Of a stretch of DNA of 64,000 nt, positions 29,741 through 38,460 are shown in pieces; the stretch's first letter is position 1, and each line of letters starts with the position of its first letter. Source of the stretch: Luteimonas sp. RC10 (GTDB taxonomy: Bacteria; Pseudomonadota; Gammaproteobacteria; Xanthomonadales; Xanthomonadaceae); contig NZ_JACHYJ010000011.1 in NCBI RefSeq assembly GCF_014192745.1, positions 25,517 through 89,516 of the forward strand. The letters run 5' to 3'. A model generated the notes under the pieces. It did not search any database. It had not been told where the DNA came from and worked only from the letters and a program-made list of their open reading frames with translations. A program made the translations under genes and the position numbers.

Positions 29741-30375
29741 GGCAAGGCTTCCTGTGCAGGTTGCCCGCTGCCCTGCGGCAAAGTGACGACCAGCAGCGGC
29801 CAGGCGCCATCGCGTTCGGTCTCGATTGCGATCTCGACCTGCAACGGCAGGGTCGCCGGCCCCCAGCGCTCGCCCCATTCGCCAAGCGCACCGGTCGCAT
29901 CGAACCCGCGATAGCGCAGGCGCAGTGCGGTCAGGTCGTCGATCAACGGTTCGGGCGGGCGCGGCGCGGCCTCTTCGATCGTGCGTCCACCCAGCACCAT
30001 CGCGAACGCCGCGGTCAGGCGCTGCGGCTTGCCGTCGTCATCGACCGCGAGGTCATGCAGATGCGGCCCGCCCTGCCCCAGGTAGTCCGGCAGGTCGGCG
30101 ACGAAGCGCAGCCGCTGCGACTCGCCGACAAAGCGCACAGGCTCGCCGGTGGTCTCGTCGACCTCGAAGCCGATCGGCAACGCCGACGCGATCCGGCGGC
30201 GCAGGAAGCCTTCGACTGCGCGCATGCGCTCGCTGCGCTGTGCCAGCGTCTCGCCGCGTTCGACGGTCGCGGTGGCCGCGCGCAGCGTGGTCAGCGCGAG
30301 CGCGAGGCCGGCGGCCAGCAACGCGGTCGCCACCAGCACTTCGATCAGCGTGAAGCCGCGAACCGGACGGCTCAT
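29737..30375 (-). CDS. gspJ: Type II secretion minor pseudopilin GspJ (XpsJ)
   Basis: The 212-residue minor pseudopilin has the cleavage site [23 protein letters not shown], with Gly 7 and Glu at +5. The remainder forms the beta-rich GspJ globular domain (LIDDLTALRLRYRGFDATGALGEWGERW). It forms the tip complex with GspI and GspK, whose genes flank it with 4-bp overlaps. Confidence 0.93.
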   Translation of the reverse strand: MSRPVRGFTLIEVLVATALLAAGLALALTTLRAATATVERGETLAQRSERMRAVEGFLRRRIASALPIGFEVDETTGEPVRFVGESQRLRFVADLPDYLGQGGPHLHDLAVDDDGKPQRLTAAFAMVLGGRTIEEAAPRPPEPLIDDLTALRLRYRGFDATGALGEWGERWGPATLPLQVEIAIETERDGAWPLLVVTLPQGSGQPAQEALP

Positions 30376-30812
30376 GGCACCCCCGTGCCGGCCGGGTCGG
30401 ACGTATGCAGCCGCAGTGTACGTACCTGCAAGCGCTCGCGCGGGCCGGCCTCGCCCCAGTCCATCGCCAGCGTCAGTTCGTACACCTGCGGGCCGCCCTG
30501 CGCGAGCGGCGCGGCGGGCGGCAGGTCAGGATCGACGTACGGCGCGATTGCGAGCGTCCAGCGGTAGCGGCCGTCCTCGAAGTCGCCATTGGTCTGGCCC
30601 GGCACGACCGGGAACGACAGGCCGACGCCGTCGAGCAGCGAACGTGCATGCAATGCAGCGCGCCCGGCATCGGCCGCCCAGCGAACCTGCCGGGTGCCGT
30701 TGGACAACGTGCCCAGCAACAGCATCAGGCCCAACCCCAGCACCGCGAAGGCCACGATGACCTCGATCAGCGTGTAGCCGGCCTGGCCGCGTCCTGCGCC
30801 CGGGCGATTCAT
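30372..30812 (-). CDS. gspI: Type II secretion minor pseudopilin GspI (XpsI)
   Basis: The 146-residue prepilin-like protein has cleavage after Gly 12 (QAG/YTLIEVIVAFAVLGLGLMLLL), Glu at +5, and the GspI C-domain. It is coupled at both ends by 4-bp overlaps to gspH and gspJ. Confidence 0.93.
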   Translation of the reverse strand: MNRPGAGRGQAGYTLIEVIVAFAVLGLGLMLLLGTLSNGTRQVRWAADAGRAALHARSLLDGVGLSFPVVPGQTNGDFEDGRYRWTLAIAPYVDPDLPPAAPLAQGGPQVYELTLAMDWGEAGPRERLQVRTLRLHTSDPAGTGVP

Positions 30813-31312
30813 TGCTCGCCTCGGCCCAGCCGGACTTCGCCGGTCAGCCAGGCGACATCGACCTGCCAGGCCGCGCCGCGCAGCATCACCCGGATGCGGC
30901 CGCCAGTGGCCGCACCGTCGGCGAAGAACACGATCGCGCCCTCGCTGTTCGAGGTCTGCAATTCGCGTGCGCCGGTGAATTCGACATCGAGCCTGGCCGG
31001 GATCTCGCCATGCCGGCCGTTGGGCGCCCGCCAGGTGCGCGCCTGGGGATCGAGCACGAAGCGCTGCGGCTCACCGGTCGCGATCGCCTGGGCCCGCGTG
31101 TAGCGCAACTGCGCGGCCAGCTCCTTGGCGGTCGACTGTAGCGCGATGCGATCGAAGCCGCCGCTCATCGCGGCCGCGGCGAGCACGCCGGTCACCGCGA
31201 TCAGACCGACGACCAGCAGGACCTCCAGCAGCGAAAAGCCGCGCTGGCATCCCGGCGCCGCGCGGCCAGGCGGCGGCTGCGGCGCTGGCGGTCGCGGCCG
31301 CCGCAGGATCAT
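30809..31312 (-). CDS. gspH: Type II secretion minor pseudopilin GspH (XpsH)
   Basis: The 167-residue protein has a proline-rich leader of 25 residues, cleavage at RG/FSLLEVLLVVGLIAVTGVLA (Gly 25, Glu at +5), and the GspH beta-barrel domain (LRYTRAQAIATGEPQRFVLDPQARTWRA). The start at 31312 overlaps the gspG stop by 4 bp. The leader is longer than usual but no later in-frame start fits. Confidence 0.93.
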   Translation of the reverse strand: MILRRPRPPAPQPPPGRAAPGCQRGFSLLEVLLVVGLIAVTGVLAAAAMSGGFDRIALQSTAKELAAQLRYTRAQAIATGEPQRFVLDPQARTWRAPNGRHGEIPARLDVEFTGARELQTSNSEGAIVFFADGAATGGRIRVMLRGAAWQVDVAWLTGEVRLGRGEQ

Positions 31313-31743
31313 TCGTAGCGGATATCGGCGTTGACGCTGTCGCCGCCAGGCTTGCGATCGGCGCCGAAGCTGACGATCTCGAAGGGCTGGCCATCGCCCG
31401 GCGCGCGGAATTCGTAGGGCGTGTTCCAAGGGTCGCGCAGTTCGCCTTCCTTCGCGTAAGGCCCGAGCCAGCCACTGGCATCGCCGGGTTGGACGACCAG
31501 GTCGTTCAGGGCGTTGGGCAAGCGGCCGGTGTCCATCTCGAACTGATGGACCTTTTCGGCCAGGGTCTGCACCTGGGCCTTGGCCAGGTTGACCCGGGCG
31601 CGGTCGCCGCCGCCCAGGATGCGGCTCGCGGCGAACGCGACGATGCCGCCGATCAGCACGACGACCAGGATGATCTCGATCAGGCTGAAACCGCCCTGTG
31701 CCGTCTTGCGGACCCCGCGACGCGATCGGAGGGAGTGGTGCAT
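31309..31743 (-). CDS. gspG: Type II secretion major pseudopilin GspG (XpsG)
   Basis: This 144-residue protein is the main subunit of the pseudopilus. Prepilin peptidase cleavage is after Gly 18 (QGG/FSLIEIILVVVLIGGIVAFAA), with Glu at +5. The C-domain shows the calcium-loop type sequence (DLVVQPGDASGWLGPYAKEGELRDPWNTPYEFRAPGDG ... IVSFGADRKPGGDSVNADIRYE). It starts the GHIJKLMND run; its promoter must lie in the 120 bp shared with the divergent PepSY operon. Confidence 0.95.
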   Translation of the reverse strand: MHHSLRSRRGVRKTAQGGFSLIEIILVVVLIGGIVAFAASRILGGGDRARVNLAKAQVQTLAEKVHQFEMDTGRLPNALNDLVVQPGDASGWLGPYAKEGELRDPWNTPYEFRAPGDGQPFEIVSFGADRKPGGDSVNADIRYE

Positions 31744-31854
31744 GGGACGCTGCCTCGTCTTGGGATCGAGTCCGGATTGTATGCCGCACGGACGACCGAC
31801 CGGGAAGCCCGGCTCGGGCACGCTCGACGGCTGAGGCCCGGCCGCCCCATCTAG

Positions 31855-31881
31855 TTGTAAATGATTCGCATTTGATATCAT
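31855..31881 (+). promoter_or_regulatory. Probable Fur box and promoter of the DUF3649-PepSY-DUF3325 operon
   Basis: AAATG-ATTCG-CATTT (31859-31873) is a perfect short inverted repeat of the Fur-box type. It is followed by GATATCAT, giving a 25-bp AT-rich island in GC-rich DNA. A TATCAT hexamer (31876-31881) could be the -10, in which case Fur would occlude it. The operon start is 30 bp downstream. Confidence 0.65.
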
Positions 31882-31910
31882 CGCCGCTGCCGCCCTGTCC
31901 GACGCCCGCA

Positions 31911-32234
31911 ATGCCCACCCCCGCTCCCCTGACCGCCCGCGCCCAGCGCGACCGGACGCCGATCGCCGTCCGCCTGGATGTGCTGTGCCGCATTCTGGTT
32001 GCGGTGCCCGGCAACTATGCAGCCACGGCCTTAACCGTCGTAGCGATCGCGCGATTGTTGCCCGGCGGTGCGCTGTCGGCGGCGGTGACCGCCACGCTGC
32101 TGTCGTTCGCATTGTTCGCGGCCGGTGTGATGGCCACATTCGCTGCGCGCGACGGCCTGCGCGCCGGCCTGTGGCTGGCCGGCATTGCGGCCGTGGCGGG
32201 CGCGGTCGTCGCGCTGACCGGAGCGCCGGCATGA
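31911..32234 (+). CDS. DUF3649 domain membrane protein (iron-uptake associated)
   Basis: The 107-residue protein has three hydrophobic segments (about 35-55, 58-80, 84-104). It matches DUF3649 in size and topology and in its partnership with PepSY and DUF3325 proteins, which are commonly encoded next to siderophore receptors. Biochemical role is unknown. The ATG at 31911 is the first after the Fur-box promoter, and its stop overlaps the PepSY start as ATGA. Confidence 0.75.
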   Translation: MPTPAPLTARAQRDRTPIAVRLDVLCRILVAVPGNYAATALTVVAIARLLPGGALSAAVTATLLSFALFAAGVMATFAARDGLRAGLWLAGIAAVAGAVVALTGAPA

Positions 32235-33799
32235 GTCGTGGCTTCCGCCAGTCGCAGGCCTGGCTGCACACCTGGAGCGGGCTGCTGGTGGGCTGGGTGC
32301 TCTATGCGATGTTCCTGACCGGCACCAGTGCGTACTGGCGCGAAGAGATCACCCGCTGGATGACGCCCGAACTGGGCGCGCCGGTCGAGGCCGCGACCGC
32401 CACTCGCCAGGCGCTGGCGTGGCTTGAAACCCACGCCCAGGGCGCAGACGCGTGGACCGTCCAGTTGCCCGGGCCGCGCACCACCGGCACCCAGGTGTCG
32501 TGGCGCATGCCAGGGCAGTCGTTCCGCGAGGCCTACGCCTCGCGCACCTGGCTGGACGCCGACGGCCACGCGGTCGCGGTCCGCGACACCCGCGGCGGCG
32601 ATTTCTTCTACCGGCTGCATTTCGACATGCATTACATGCCGGTGCTGTGGGGGCGCTGGCTGGCCGGCATCTGCGCGATGTTCATGCTGGTGGCGATCGT
32701 CAGCGGCGTGGTCACGCACCGCAAGATCTTCGCCGACTTCTTCACTTTCCGCCGCGGCAAGGGCCAGCGCAGTTGGCTCGACGGCCACAACGCATTGGCG
32801 GTGCTGGCGCTGCCGTTCCACCTGATGATCACCTACACCGGCCTGATCACGCTGATGGCGCTGTACATGCCGTTCGGTATCGATGCCCGCTATGCCGACG
32901 AGCAGGCGTTCTATGCCGAACTGTTCCCGCAGGCACCGACCGTCGAGCGCAGTGGCACGCCGGCGCCACTGGGCGACATCGAGGCGATGCGCGTGCGCGC
33001 AGCCGCCGACTGGCAGCCCGACCGCGTCGACACGCTGCGCATCGACCTGCCCGGCGATGCCGCCGCGCAGGTCGTGGCCTCGCGCAGTACCGATGCGCGC
33101 ATCGTCTACGACTACGAGTCGATGGCGTTTTCGGGCACCAGCGGCGCGCTCGTCTGGCGCACGCCGCCACAGGGCGCGGCCGCCGACACGCGCGATGGCA
33201 TGGTCGGGCTGCATGCAGCGCGCTTCGCCCCGATGACCATGCGTTGGCTGTTCTTCCTGTCGAGCCTGGCCGGCACGCTGATGGTCGCCAGCGGGCTGGT
33301 GCTGTGGACGGTGAAGCGACGCGCGCAACTGCCGGACCCGTCACGCCCGCACGTCGGTTTCCGGCTGGTCGAATCGCTCAACATCGGCTTCGTCGCCGGC
33401 CTGCCTGCCGCGATGGCAGTCTTTTTCTGGGCCAACCGGCTGCTGCCCACCGGCATGGCCGAACGCGCGCAGTGGGAGATCCACCTGTTCTTCCTGTTCT
33501 GGCTGGCGTGCGTGCTGCACGCCTGCGTGCGGCGGCCGGTCGCGGCCTGGCGCGAGCAACTGGCAGTCGGTGCCCTGCTGTTCGCGACGCTGCCGGTCTA
33601 CAACCTGGTCGCGACGCAGCATGGGCTGTTCGCCAGCCTCGCCGCCGGCGACACCGCGATGGCGACGATGGACATCGGCCTGCTGGTGCTGGGTGCCGCG
33701 CTGGGCTGGGCGGCCTGGGCGGTCGATCGCCACGCGCGGCGCGCCCCCGTGCGACCGCCACGGCGTGCGCGCGTCGGCGATGCGCAGGTGCCGGCATGA
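32231..33799 (+). CDS. PepSY-associated transmembrane protein (iron-regulated, putative ferric-siderophore reductase-type)
   Basis: The 522-residue protein has four main membrane helices (about 18-36, 145-170, 200-222, 335-360) and further C-terminal ones. It contains the PepSY_TM signatures LHTWSGLLVGWVLYAMFLTGTSAYW, RLHFDMHYMPVLWGRWLAGICAMFMLVAIVSGVVTHRKIFADFFTFR and WLDGHNALAVLALPFHLMITYTG. Several histidines (HTW, HFDMHY, THRK, GHN, PFH) lie in or near helices, as in haem-binding FMN-reductase-like PepSY proteins. A role in reducing iron at the inner membrane is an inference. Confidence 0.88.
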   Translation: MSRGFRQSQAWLHTWSGLLVGWVLYAMFLTGTSAYWREEITRWMTPELGAPVEAATATRQALAWLETHAQGADAWTVQLPGPRTTGTQVSWRMPGQSFREAYASRTWLDADGHAVAVRDTRGGDFFYRLHFDMHYMPVLWGRWLAGICAMFMLVAIVSGVVTHRKIFADFFTFRRGKGQRSWLDGHNALAVLALPFHLMITYTGLITLMALYMPFGIDARYADEQAFYAELFPQAPTVERSGTPAPLGDIEAMRVRAAADWQPDRVDTLRIDLPGDAAAQVVASRSTDARIVYDYESMAFSGTSGALVWRTPPQGAAADTRDGMVGLHAARFAPMTMRWLFFLSSLAGTLMVASGLVLWTVKRRAQLPDPSRPHVGFRLVESLNIGFVAGLPAAMAVFFWANRLLPTGMAERAQWEIHLFFLFWLACVLHACVRRPVAAWREQLAVGALLFATLPVYNLVATQHGLFASLAAGDTAMATMDIGLLVLGAALGWAAWAVDRHARRAPVRPPRRARVGDAQVPA

Positions 33800-34104
33800 G
33801 CGCGGTACTGGTCGTGCTGGCCATCGTGCTCGCGGCCGCCGGTTTCGCCGCGCTGGCGCTGGCGATGGACCGCCACCACGCCGCGGTGATCGGCGGCACG
33901 CCGACGCCGGCGCGCCGACGCGCTTTGCGCTGGACAGGCGGCCTCGCGCTGGCACTCGCGGCCTGGTGCTGCGTGCACATCTGGGGTGCGGCGCAGGCCG
34001 CCGTCGGCCTGTGGGGTGTGGCGAGCGCGGGCGCGGCGACCGTGCTGCTGTGGCTGCGCTGGCGCGAGCCTGCGCGTGCTGCGCAGCCGCGCAGCGCGCG
34101 GTGA
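33796..34104 (+). CDS. DUF3325 domain membrane protein
   Basis: The 102-residue protein has three hydrophobic helices (about 2-23, 45-66, 70-88) and the DUF3325 pattern ALAMDRHHAAVIG near residue 25. It overlaps the PepSY stop by 4 bp. It is the third member of the conserved iron-associated trio and runs convergently towards gspF; I see no terminator in the 86-bp gap. Confidence 0.75.
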   Translation: MSAVLVVLAIVLAAAGFAALALAMDRHHAAVIGGTPTPARRRALRWTGGLALALAAWCCVHIWGAAQAAVGLWGVASAGAATVLLWLRWREPARAAQPRSAR

Positions 34105-34190
34105 TCGACGCCGCGTGCGTCGGTGGAGACCGCGTAGAGGTCAGGGACGTGGTGATCGGCTGCTTCGGCCCCCTCACGACGGACGGTTGC

Positions 34191-35408
34191 TTACCCGATG
34201 ACGCTGGTCAAGTCGTAGATCGGCACCAGTACTGCCAGGATCACGACCATCACCACCAGTGCCAGCAGCATCGTGATTGCCGGCACCAGGGCCGCGAGCA
34301 TGCGGTCGAGCGACTGCCCGGTCTGTTGGTCGAAGGTATCGGCGGTGCGCATCAGCATCGCATCGAGTGCGCCCGATTCTTCGCCGACCTGGACCATCTG
34401 GATCGCCAGCCGCGGAAAGCGCCCGCCGCGTGAGAGTGCGGTCGACAGCCCGACGCCGTTCTTTACTTCCGCCGCCGCGGCCTCGACATCGGCCGCGAGC
34501 GCCAGGTTGCCCAACACATTGCGGCCGATGCCCAGCGCCGTGATCAACGGCACGCCGTTGCGCAACAGCGTGCCCAGCGTCCGCGCCAGCCGCGCGGTTT
34601 CGATGCGCGCGGCCAGCGGGCCGGCCAGCCGGCGCTCGAGCAGCCAGGCATCGAGACGCGCGCGGAATCGGGCATCGCGCAACTTCAGCGCGAAGGCATA
34701 GGCCGCCAGCACCGGCACGATCAGCAGCACGATCCACCAGTCACGCACGAAGCTGCCGACGCCGAGCACCAGACGCGTGAACACCGGCAATTCGGCATCG
34801 AGACTGTCGTACATCGCCGCGAACTGCGGCACAACATAGCCCAGCAGGAACATCAGCGAAGCGCCGACCATGACGATCAGGATCGCGGGATAAATCAGCG
34901 CGTTGATCACCCGGCCGCGCAAGGCGCGCGCGCGTTCGAGATAGTCAGCCAGCCGCTGCAGCGTGTCCTCCAGGCTGCCGCCGGCCTCGCCCGCACGCAC
35001 CATGTTCACGTACAGCCGCGAGAACGTGCCGTGCTGCCGCTCGAGCGCCGTCGACAGCGACACGCCGCCACGCACCGCATCGCGCAGTTCGGTGATCGTG
35101 CGCTTGGCCTCCGGTTCCTCGGGCAGATCGAGCAGGATCGTCAGTGCGCGATCGAGCGGTTGCCCGGCATGCAGCAAGGTCGCCAGTTGCTGGGTGAACT
35201 GCACCAGGCGCTGCCCGGAGAACGGCTTGGGCTTGAACGCCGTCCGCCAATCGCCGAGCCCGCGCGCCTCGCTCGCCGGACGCGCCTCCACCGGCAGGTG
35301 CCCCTGCTCCTGCAGGCGCAGCGCGACCTCGGCCTCGCTGGCGGCATCCATGGTGCCGTCGAGCACTTCGCCGCGAGCGTTGAGGGCCTTGTAGCGGTAG
35401 AGGGTCAT
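34191..35408 (-). CDS. gspF: Type II secretion inner-membrane platform protein GspF (XpsF)
   Basis: This is a 405-residue polytopic protein with two homologous cytoplasmic domains (about 70-165 and 270-365; LVQFTQQLATLLHAGQPLDRAL / ARLARTLGTLLRNGVPLITALGI). Three membrane helices lie at about 170-195, 220-242 and 378-400. The N-terminus MTLYRYKALNARGEVLDGTMDA is standard. It follows gspE after 49 bp. Its downstream partner gspG is separated by the opposite-strand PepSY operon. Confidence 0.95.
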   Translation of the reverse strand: MTLYRYKALNARGEVLDGTMDAASEAEVALRLQEQGHLPVEARPASEARGLGDWRTAFKPKPFSGQRLVQFTQQLATLLHAGQPLDRALTILLDLPEEPEAKRTITELRDAVRGGVSLSTALERQHGTFSRLYVNMVRAGEAGGSLEDTLQRLADYLERARALRGRVINALIYPAILIVMVGASLMFLLGYVVPQFAAMYDSLDAELPVFTRLVLGVGSFVRDWWIVLLIVPVLAAYAFALKLRDARFRARLDAWLLERRLAGPLAARIETARLARTLGTLLRNGVPLITALGIGRNVLGNLALAADVEAAAAEVKNGVGLSTALSRGGRFPRLAIQMVQVGEESGALDAMLMRTADTFDQQTGQSLDRMLAALVPAITMLLALVVMVVILAVLVPIYDLTSVIG

Positions 35409-35457
35409 TGCAGCGTGCTGGGAGCGTGGCGGTGCGTGGTTCGCGCGTCTTGCGGCA

Positions 35458-37191
35458 TCATGCCTCCTCGGTCACCCGCAGCACTTCCTCGATCGTCGTC
35501 AGCCCGCGCAGGGCCTTGGCGATGCCGTCCTCGTACATCGTGCGCATGCCGGCGCGGCGCGCGAGGTCCTCGAGCTCGCCCATACCCGCATGACGCATCA
35601 CCGCGCGCCGGATCTCGTCGTTCATGACCAGGAACTCGACGATCGTCGTGCGCCCCAGATAGCCGGTCGGCGCCGCGGCCGACGGGCCCGGGCGGTAGAG
35701 GTGGATCTCGCCCTCGGGCTGATGGCGGCGCAGTTCGAAGCGCTCGATCTCCTCGGGCGAGGCGGCATAGCGCACTGCATGCGTCGGCTCGAGCCGGCGC
35801 ACCAGGCGCTGGGCCAGGATGCCGTTGACCGTCGAGGTCAGCAGGTAGTCCTCCACGCCCATGTCGAGCATGCGGGTGATGCCGCCGGCGGCATTGTTGG
35901 TGTGCAGCGTGCTGAGCACCAGGTGTCCGGTCAGTGCCGACTGGATCGCGATGCGCGCGGTTTCAAGGTCGCGCATCTCGCCGATCATGATGATGTCCGG
36001 ATCCTGGCGCACGATCGAGCGCAGCGCATTGGCGAAGTCCAGGCCGATCTGCGGCTTGGCCTGGATCTGGTTGATGCCTTCGATCTGGTACTCGACCGGG
36101 TCCTCGACCGTGATGATCTTCACGTCCGGCGTGTTGAGCTGCGAGAGCGCAGTGTAGAGCGTCGTCGTCTTGCCCGAGCCGGTCGGACCGGTCACCAGCA
36201 GGATGCCGTGCGGCTGGTCGAGCACCTTCTGGAACTGCGGCAGGAATTCGCCGTCGAAGCCCAGCCGCTGGAAGTCGAACACCACCGTCTCGCGGTCGAG
36301 CAGGCGCATCACCACACTCTCACCATGCGCGGTCGGCACGCTGCTCACGCGCAGGTCGAGCTCCTTGCCCTGCACGCGCAGCATGATGCGTCCGTCCTGC
36401 GGCAAGCGACGCTCGGCGATGTTGAGCCGGGCCATGATCTTGATGCGGCTGATGACCGCCGCCGTCAGATTGACCGGCGGGCTCTCGCCGTCGATCAGCA
36501 CGCCGTCGACGCGGTAGCGGACCTTGAGCCGGCTCTCGAACGGTTCGATGTGGATGTCGGAGGCACGCAGTTCCACCGCGCGCTGGATCACCAGATTGAC
36601 CAGCCGGATCACCGGCGCCTCGGACGCCAGATCGCGCAGGTGCTCGACATCGTCGACGTCGCCGCCGCCCTCGCCGTCGGCCGACTCGACGATCGTGCCC
36701 ATCGCGCTGCGACCCTGGCCATGCCAGCGCTCGATCGCATCGTCGATCTCCGACCGCAGGCCCACCGCCGGCACCGGCTCGCGCCCGGCCGCCAAGCGCA
36801 CGGCATCGAGCGCATAGGCATCAAAGGGATCGGACATCCACAGGCGCAGGCGGCCGTCCTGTTCGCCGATCGGCAATACATGGAACTGGCGCAGGAAGCG
36901 CACCGACAGCGGCGTCGCGCCTTCGGCAGTTTCGGGCGGTTCGTCAGGCAGCTCGCGCCCGGCCAGCAGCGGTAGCTCGAACTCCGCAGCGCAGGCTTCG
37001 GCATGGTCGCGCTCGGACACCAGGCCCAGCCGGCCCAGCAGCCCCAGCAGGCTGCCCCCCGCCTCGGCGTGCAAGCGTTGCGCACGGGCGAGATCGACGT
37101 CCTTGAGCCGGCCGTTGTCGCGCAGCCGCGCGATGACCCGCAGCTCCGGCGCAGCGGACGACGCTTCGGACCCCTCCAGCACGGCATTCAC
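35458..37191 (-). CDS. gspE: Type II secretion ATPase GspE (XpsE)
   Basis: The 577-residue secretion ATPase drives pseudopilus assembly. The N1E/N2E domains (1-150) bind GspL. The ATPase core has Walker A GPTGSGKTTT (about 335), the Asp box ITVEDPVEYQIEGINQIQ, Walker B DPDIIMIGEMRD (about 400) and the His box LVLSTLHTNNAAGG. The zinc-binding tetracysteine insert of many GspE proteins (CxxC...CxxC before GYxGRT) contains no cysteines here. It is the first gene of the cluster, 60 bp after the DUF2242 gene. Confidence 0.95.
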   Translation of the reverse strand: MNAVLEGSEASSAAPELRVIARLRDNGRLKDVDLARAQRLHAEAGGSLLGLLGRLGLVSERDHAEACAAEFELPLLAGRELPDEPPETAEGATPLSVRFLRQFHVLPIGEQDGRLRLWMSDPFDAYALDAVRLAAGREPVPAVGLRSEIDDAIERWHGQGRSAMGTIVESADGEGGGDVDDVEHLRDLASEAPVIRLVNLVIQRAVELRASDIHIEPFESRLKVRYRVDGVLIDGESPPVNLTAAVISRIKIMARLNIAERRLPQDGRIMLRVQGKELDLRVSSVPTAHGESVVMRLLDRETVVFDFQRLGFDGEFLPQFQKVLDQPHGILLVTGPTGSGKTTTLYTALSQLNTPDVKIITVEDPVEYQIEGINQIQAKPQIGLDFANALRSIVRQDPDIIMIGEMRDLETARIAIQSALTGHLVLSTLHTNNAAGGITRMLDMGVEDYLLTSTVNGILAQRLVRRLEPTHAVRYAASPEEIERFELRRHQPEGEIHLYRPGPSAAAPTGYLGRTTIVEFLVMNDEIRRAVMRHAGMGELEDLARRAGMRTMYEDGIAKALRGLTTIEEVLRVTEEA

Positions 37192-37251
37192 CAGACACGA
37201 CCCCAGCGGCGATGGACCGGGCGACTGTAGCAGTTCGCTCGCAGCCGGGGC

Positions 37252-37881
37252 TCAGCGCGGTGCGTCGTCCCGCGCCGGACGGTGCAGATCGTCGGGCGGC
37301 GGATCCTCACCGACCTGAGGCGTCGGCGAGCGCCGATCGCCGTCCGTCGAGTTCGGCACGTAGTAGCCGACGCGCTCGAAGAACCGGCGGTAGAAGCCGG
37401 CATCCTGCACGGTGCTGCTGGCCACGCGCACCAGCGAATCCTCGCGACTGCCGATCGGCACCGACAACGAACCGAGCGCCCCGACGCCGAGGCTCGCCGA
37501 GTTGGAACTCTTGCGCAGCACGTAGCGGTCGAGCAGCGCGCTGACGAACAACAGCGTCCGGTCGCTGCCGCGCGGCACACACGACACACGCACCGACAGC
37601 TGGGTGTGCACCTCGTCCTCGGGCTGGAAGTTCTTGGTCGCCTCGACCGCGTCGTCCCCTGCCTTGCCGACTGCGTAGCCCTGCCCCAGCAGCGCCAAGC
37701 GCGCGGCGCTGCAGGCCTGGGCCGGTGGCAGATCGTAGGTGCGCGAATAGATGTCGTCGGCGTCGAACGATTCGCCCATGAACGGCACATCCTCGCGCGC
37801 GTTGCGCCCGCAGCCGACCAGCAACGCAGCGGCCAACGGCAACAGGACCAGGGCGGGCAACAGACGGAGGCGAACCATCAC
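37252..37881 (-). CDS. DUF2242 lipoprotein
   Basis: The 209-residue protein has a lipoprotein signal peptide (LLVGC, Cys about 24) followed by the DUF2242 pattern DIYSRTYDLPPAQACSAARLALLGQGYAV and TKNFQPEDEVHTQLSVRVSCV. One disulfide is likely (Cys in QACSAA and VSCVPRG). Function is unknown. The C-terminal 35 residues are acidic/proline-rich and probably disordered. It shares strand and close spacing with gspE, so co-transcription is possible. Confidence 0.82.
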   Translation of the reverse strand: MMVRLRLLPALVLLPLAAALLVGCGRNAREDVPFMGESFDADDIYSRTYDLPPAQACSAARLALLGQGYAVGKAGDDAVEATKNFQPEDEVHTQLSVRVSCVPRGSDRTLLFVSALLDRYVLRKSSNSASLGVGALGSLSVPIGSREDSLVRVASSTVQDAGFYRRFFERVGYYVPNSTDGDRRSPTPQVGEDPPPDDLHRPARDDAPR

Positions 37882-37989
37882 AGGCGTATCGATTGGACGA
37901 GCCGCGAATGATAACGGCGGTGGCCATCCGCACTGTCGACGCCACCTGCACAGTTCATCGTTCAGCAGGCCGTGCCCAACCGCTCCGGC

Positions 37990-38373
37990 TCAGTGCAGCG
38001 CCGGGGCCGGGTCATTGCGCGTGCGCCGCTCGGCCTCGAGCCAGTCCAGATGCGCGGCGAGCGTGCGACCGGCCGCCTGCGCCTCCGCGCACGCGGCCGC
38101 ATCGAGCACCTTGGAGACCGACAGCCGGGTCCGCACCCCGGCCCGCCCCTGCACCGCGGCGGTGTGACGCAGCATCGCCAGCAACATTGCGGCGCTCGGC
38201 GTGCTCGCCACCGGGCGACCGGCGAGCACCATCGTCCATTCGCCGTCCTCCAGCGTCGCCCCGGCGAGTACGCGGCCATCGCCGTCGCGCAGCTGCGCAT
38301 GGATCGGCGTGCCCTGCGCGCGGCGGGCAGCTTTCTCGACCTGGGAACGGCGCGGACCGGAAGGTTTGGACAT
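37990..38373 (-). CDS. Hypothetical protein, 127 residues
   Basis: I do not recognise a family. The protein is soluble, basic at the N-terminus (MSKPSGPRRSQVEKAARRAQ) and alanine-rich. It has a central beta-like stretch (PIHAQLRDGDGRVLAGATLEDGEWTMVLAGRPVAS), then helices. An upstream in-frame ATG (38451) would add 26 residues of poor quality. Codon usage resembles neighbours, which supports it being a real gene. Confidence 0.6.
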   Translation of the reverse strand: MSKPSGPRRSQVEKAARRAQGTPIHAQLRDGDGRVLAGATLEDGEWTMVLAGRPVASTPSAAMLLAMLRHTAAVQGRAGVRTRLSVSKVLDAAACAEAQAAGRTLAAHLDWLEAERRTRNDPAPALH

Positions 38374-38460
38374 GGCGACCTGGGCAGGGAACCTGGCGCG
38401 ACAGTATCCCAGATGCCGCCTGTACCGCTCGGCCCCGCCCGCCACCCGCACCGCGCAGAA

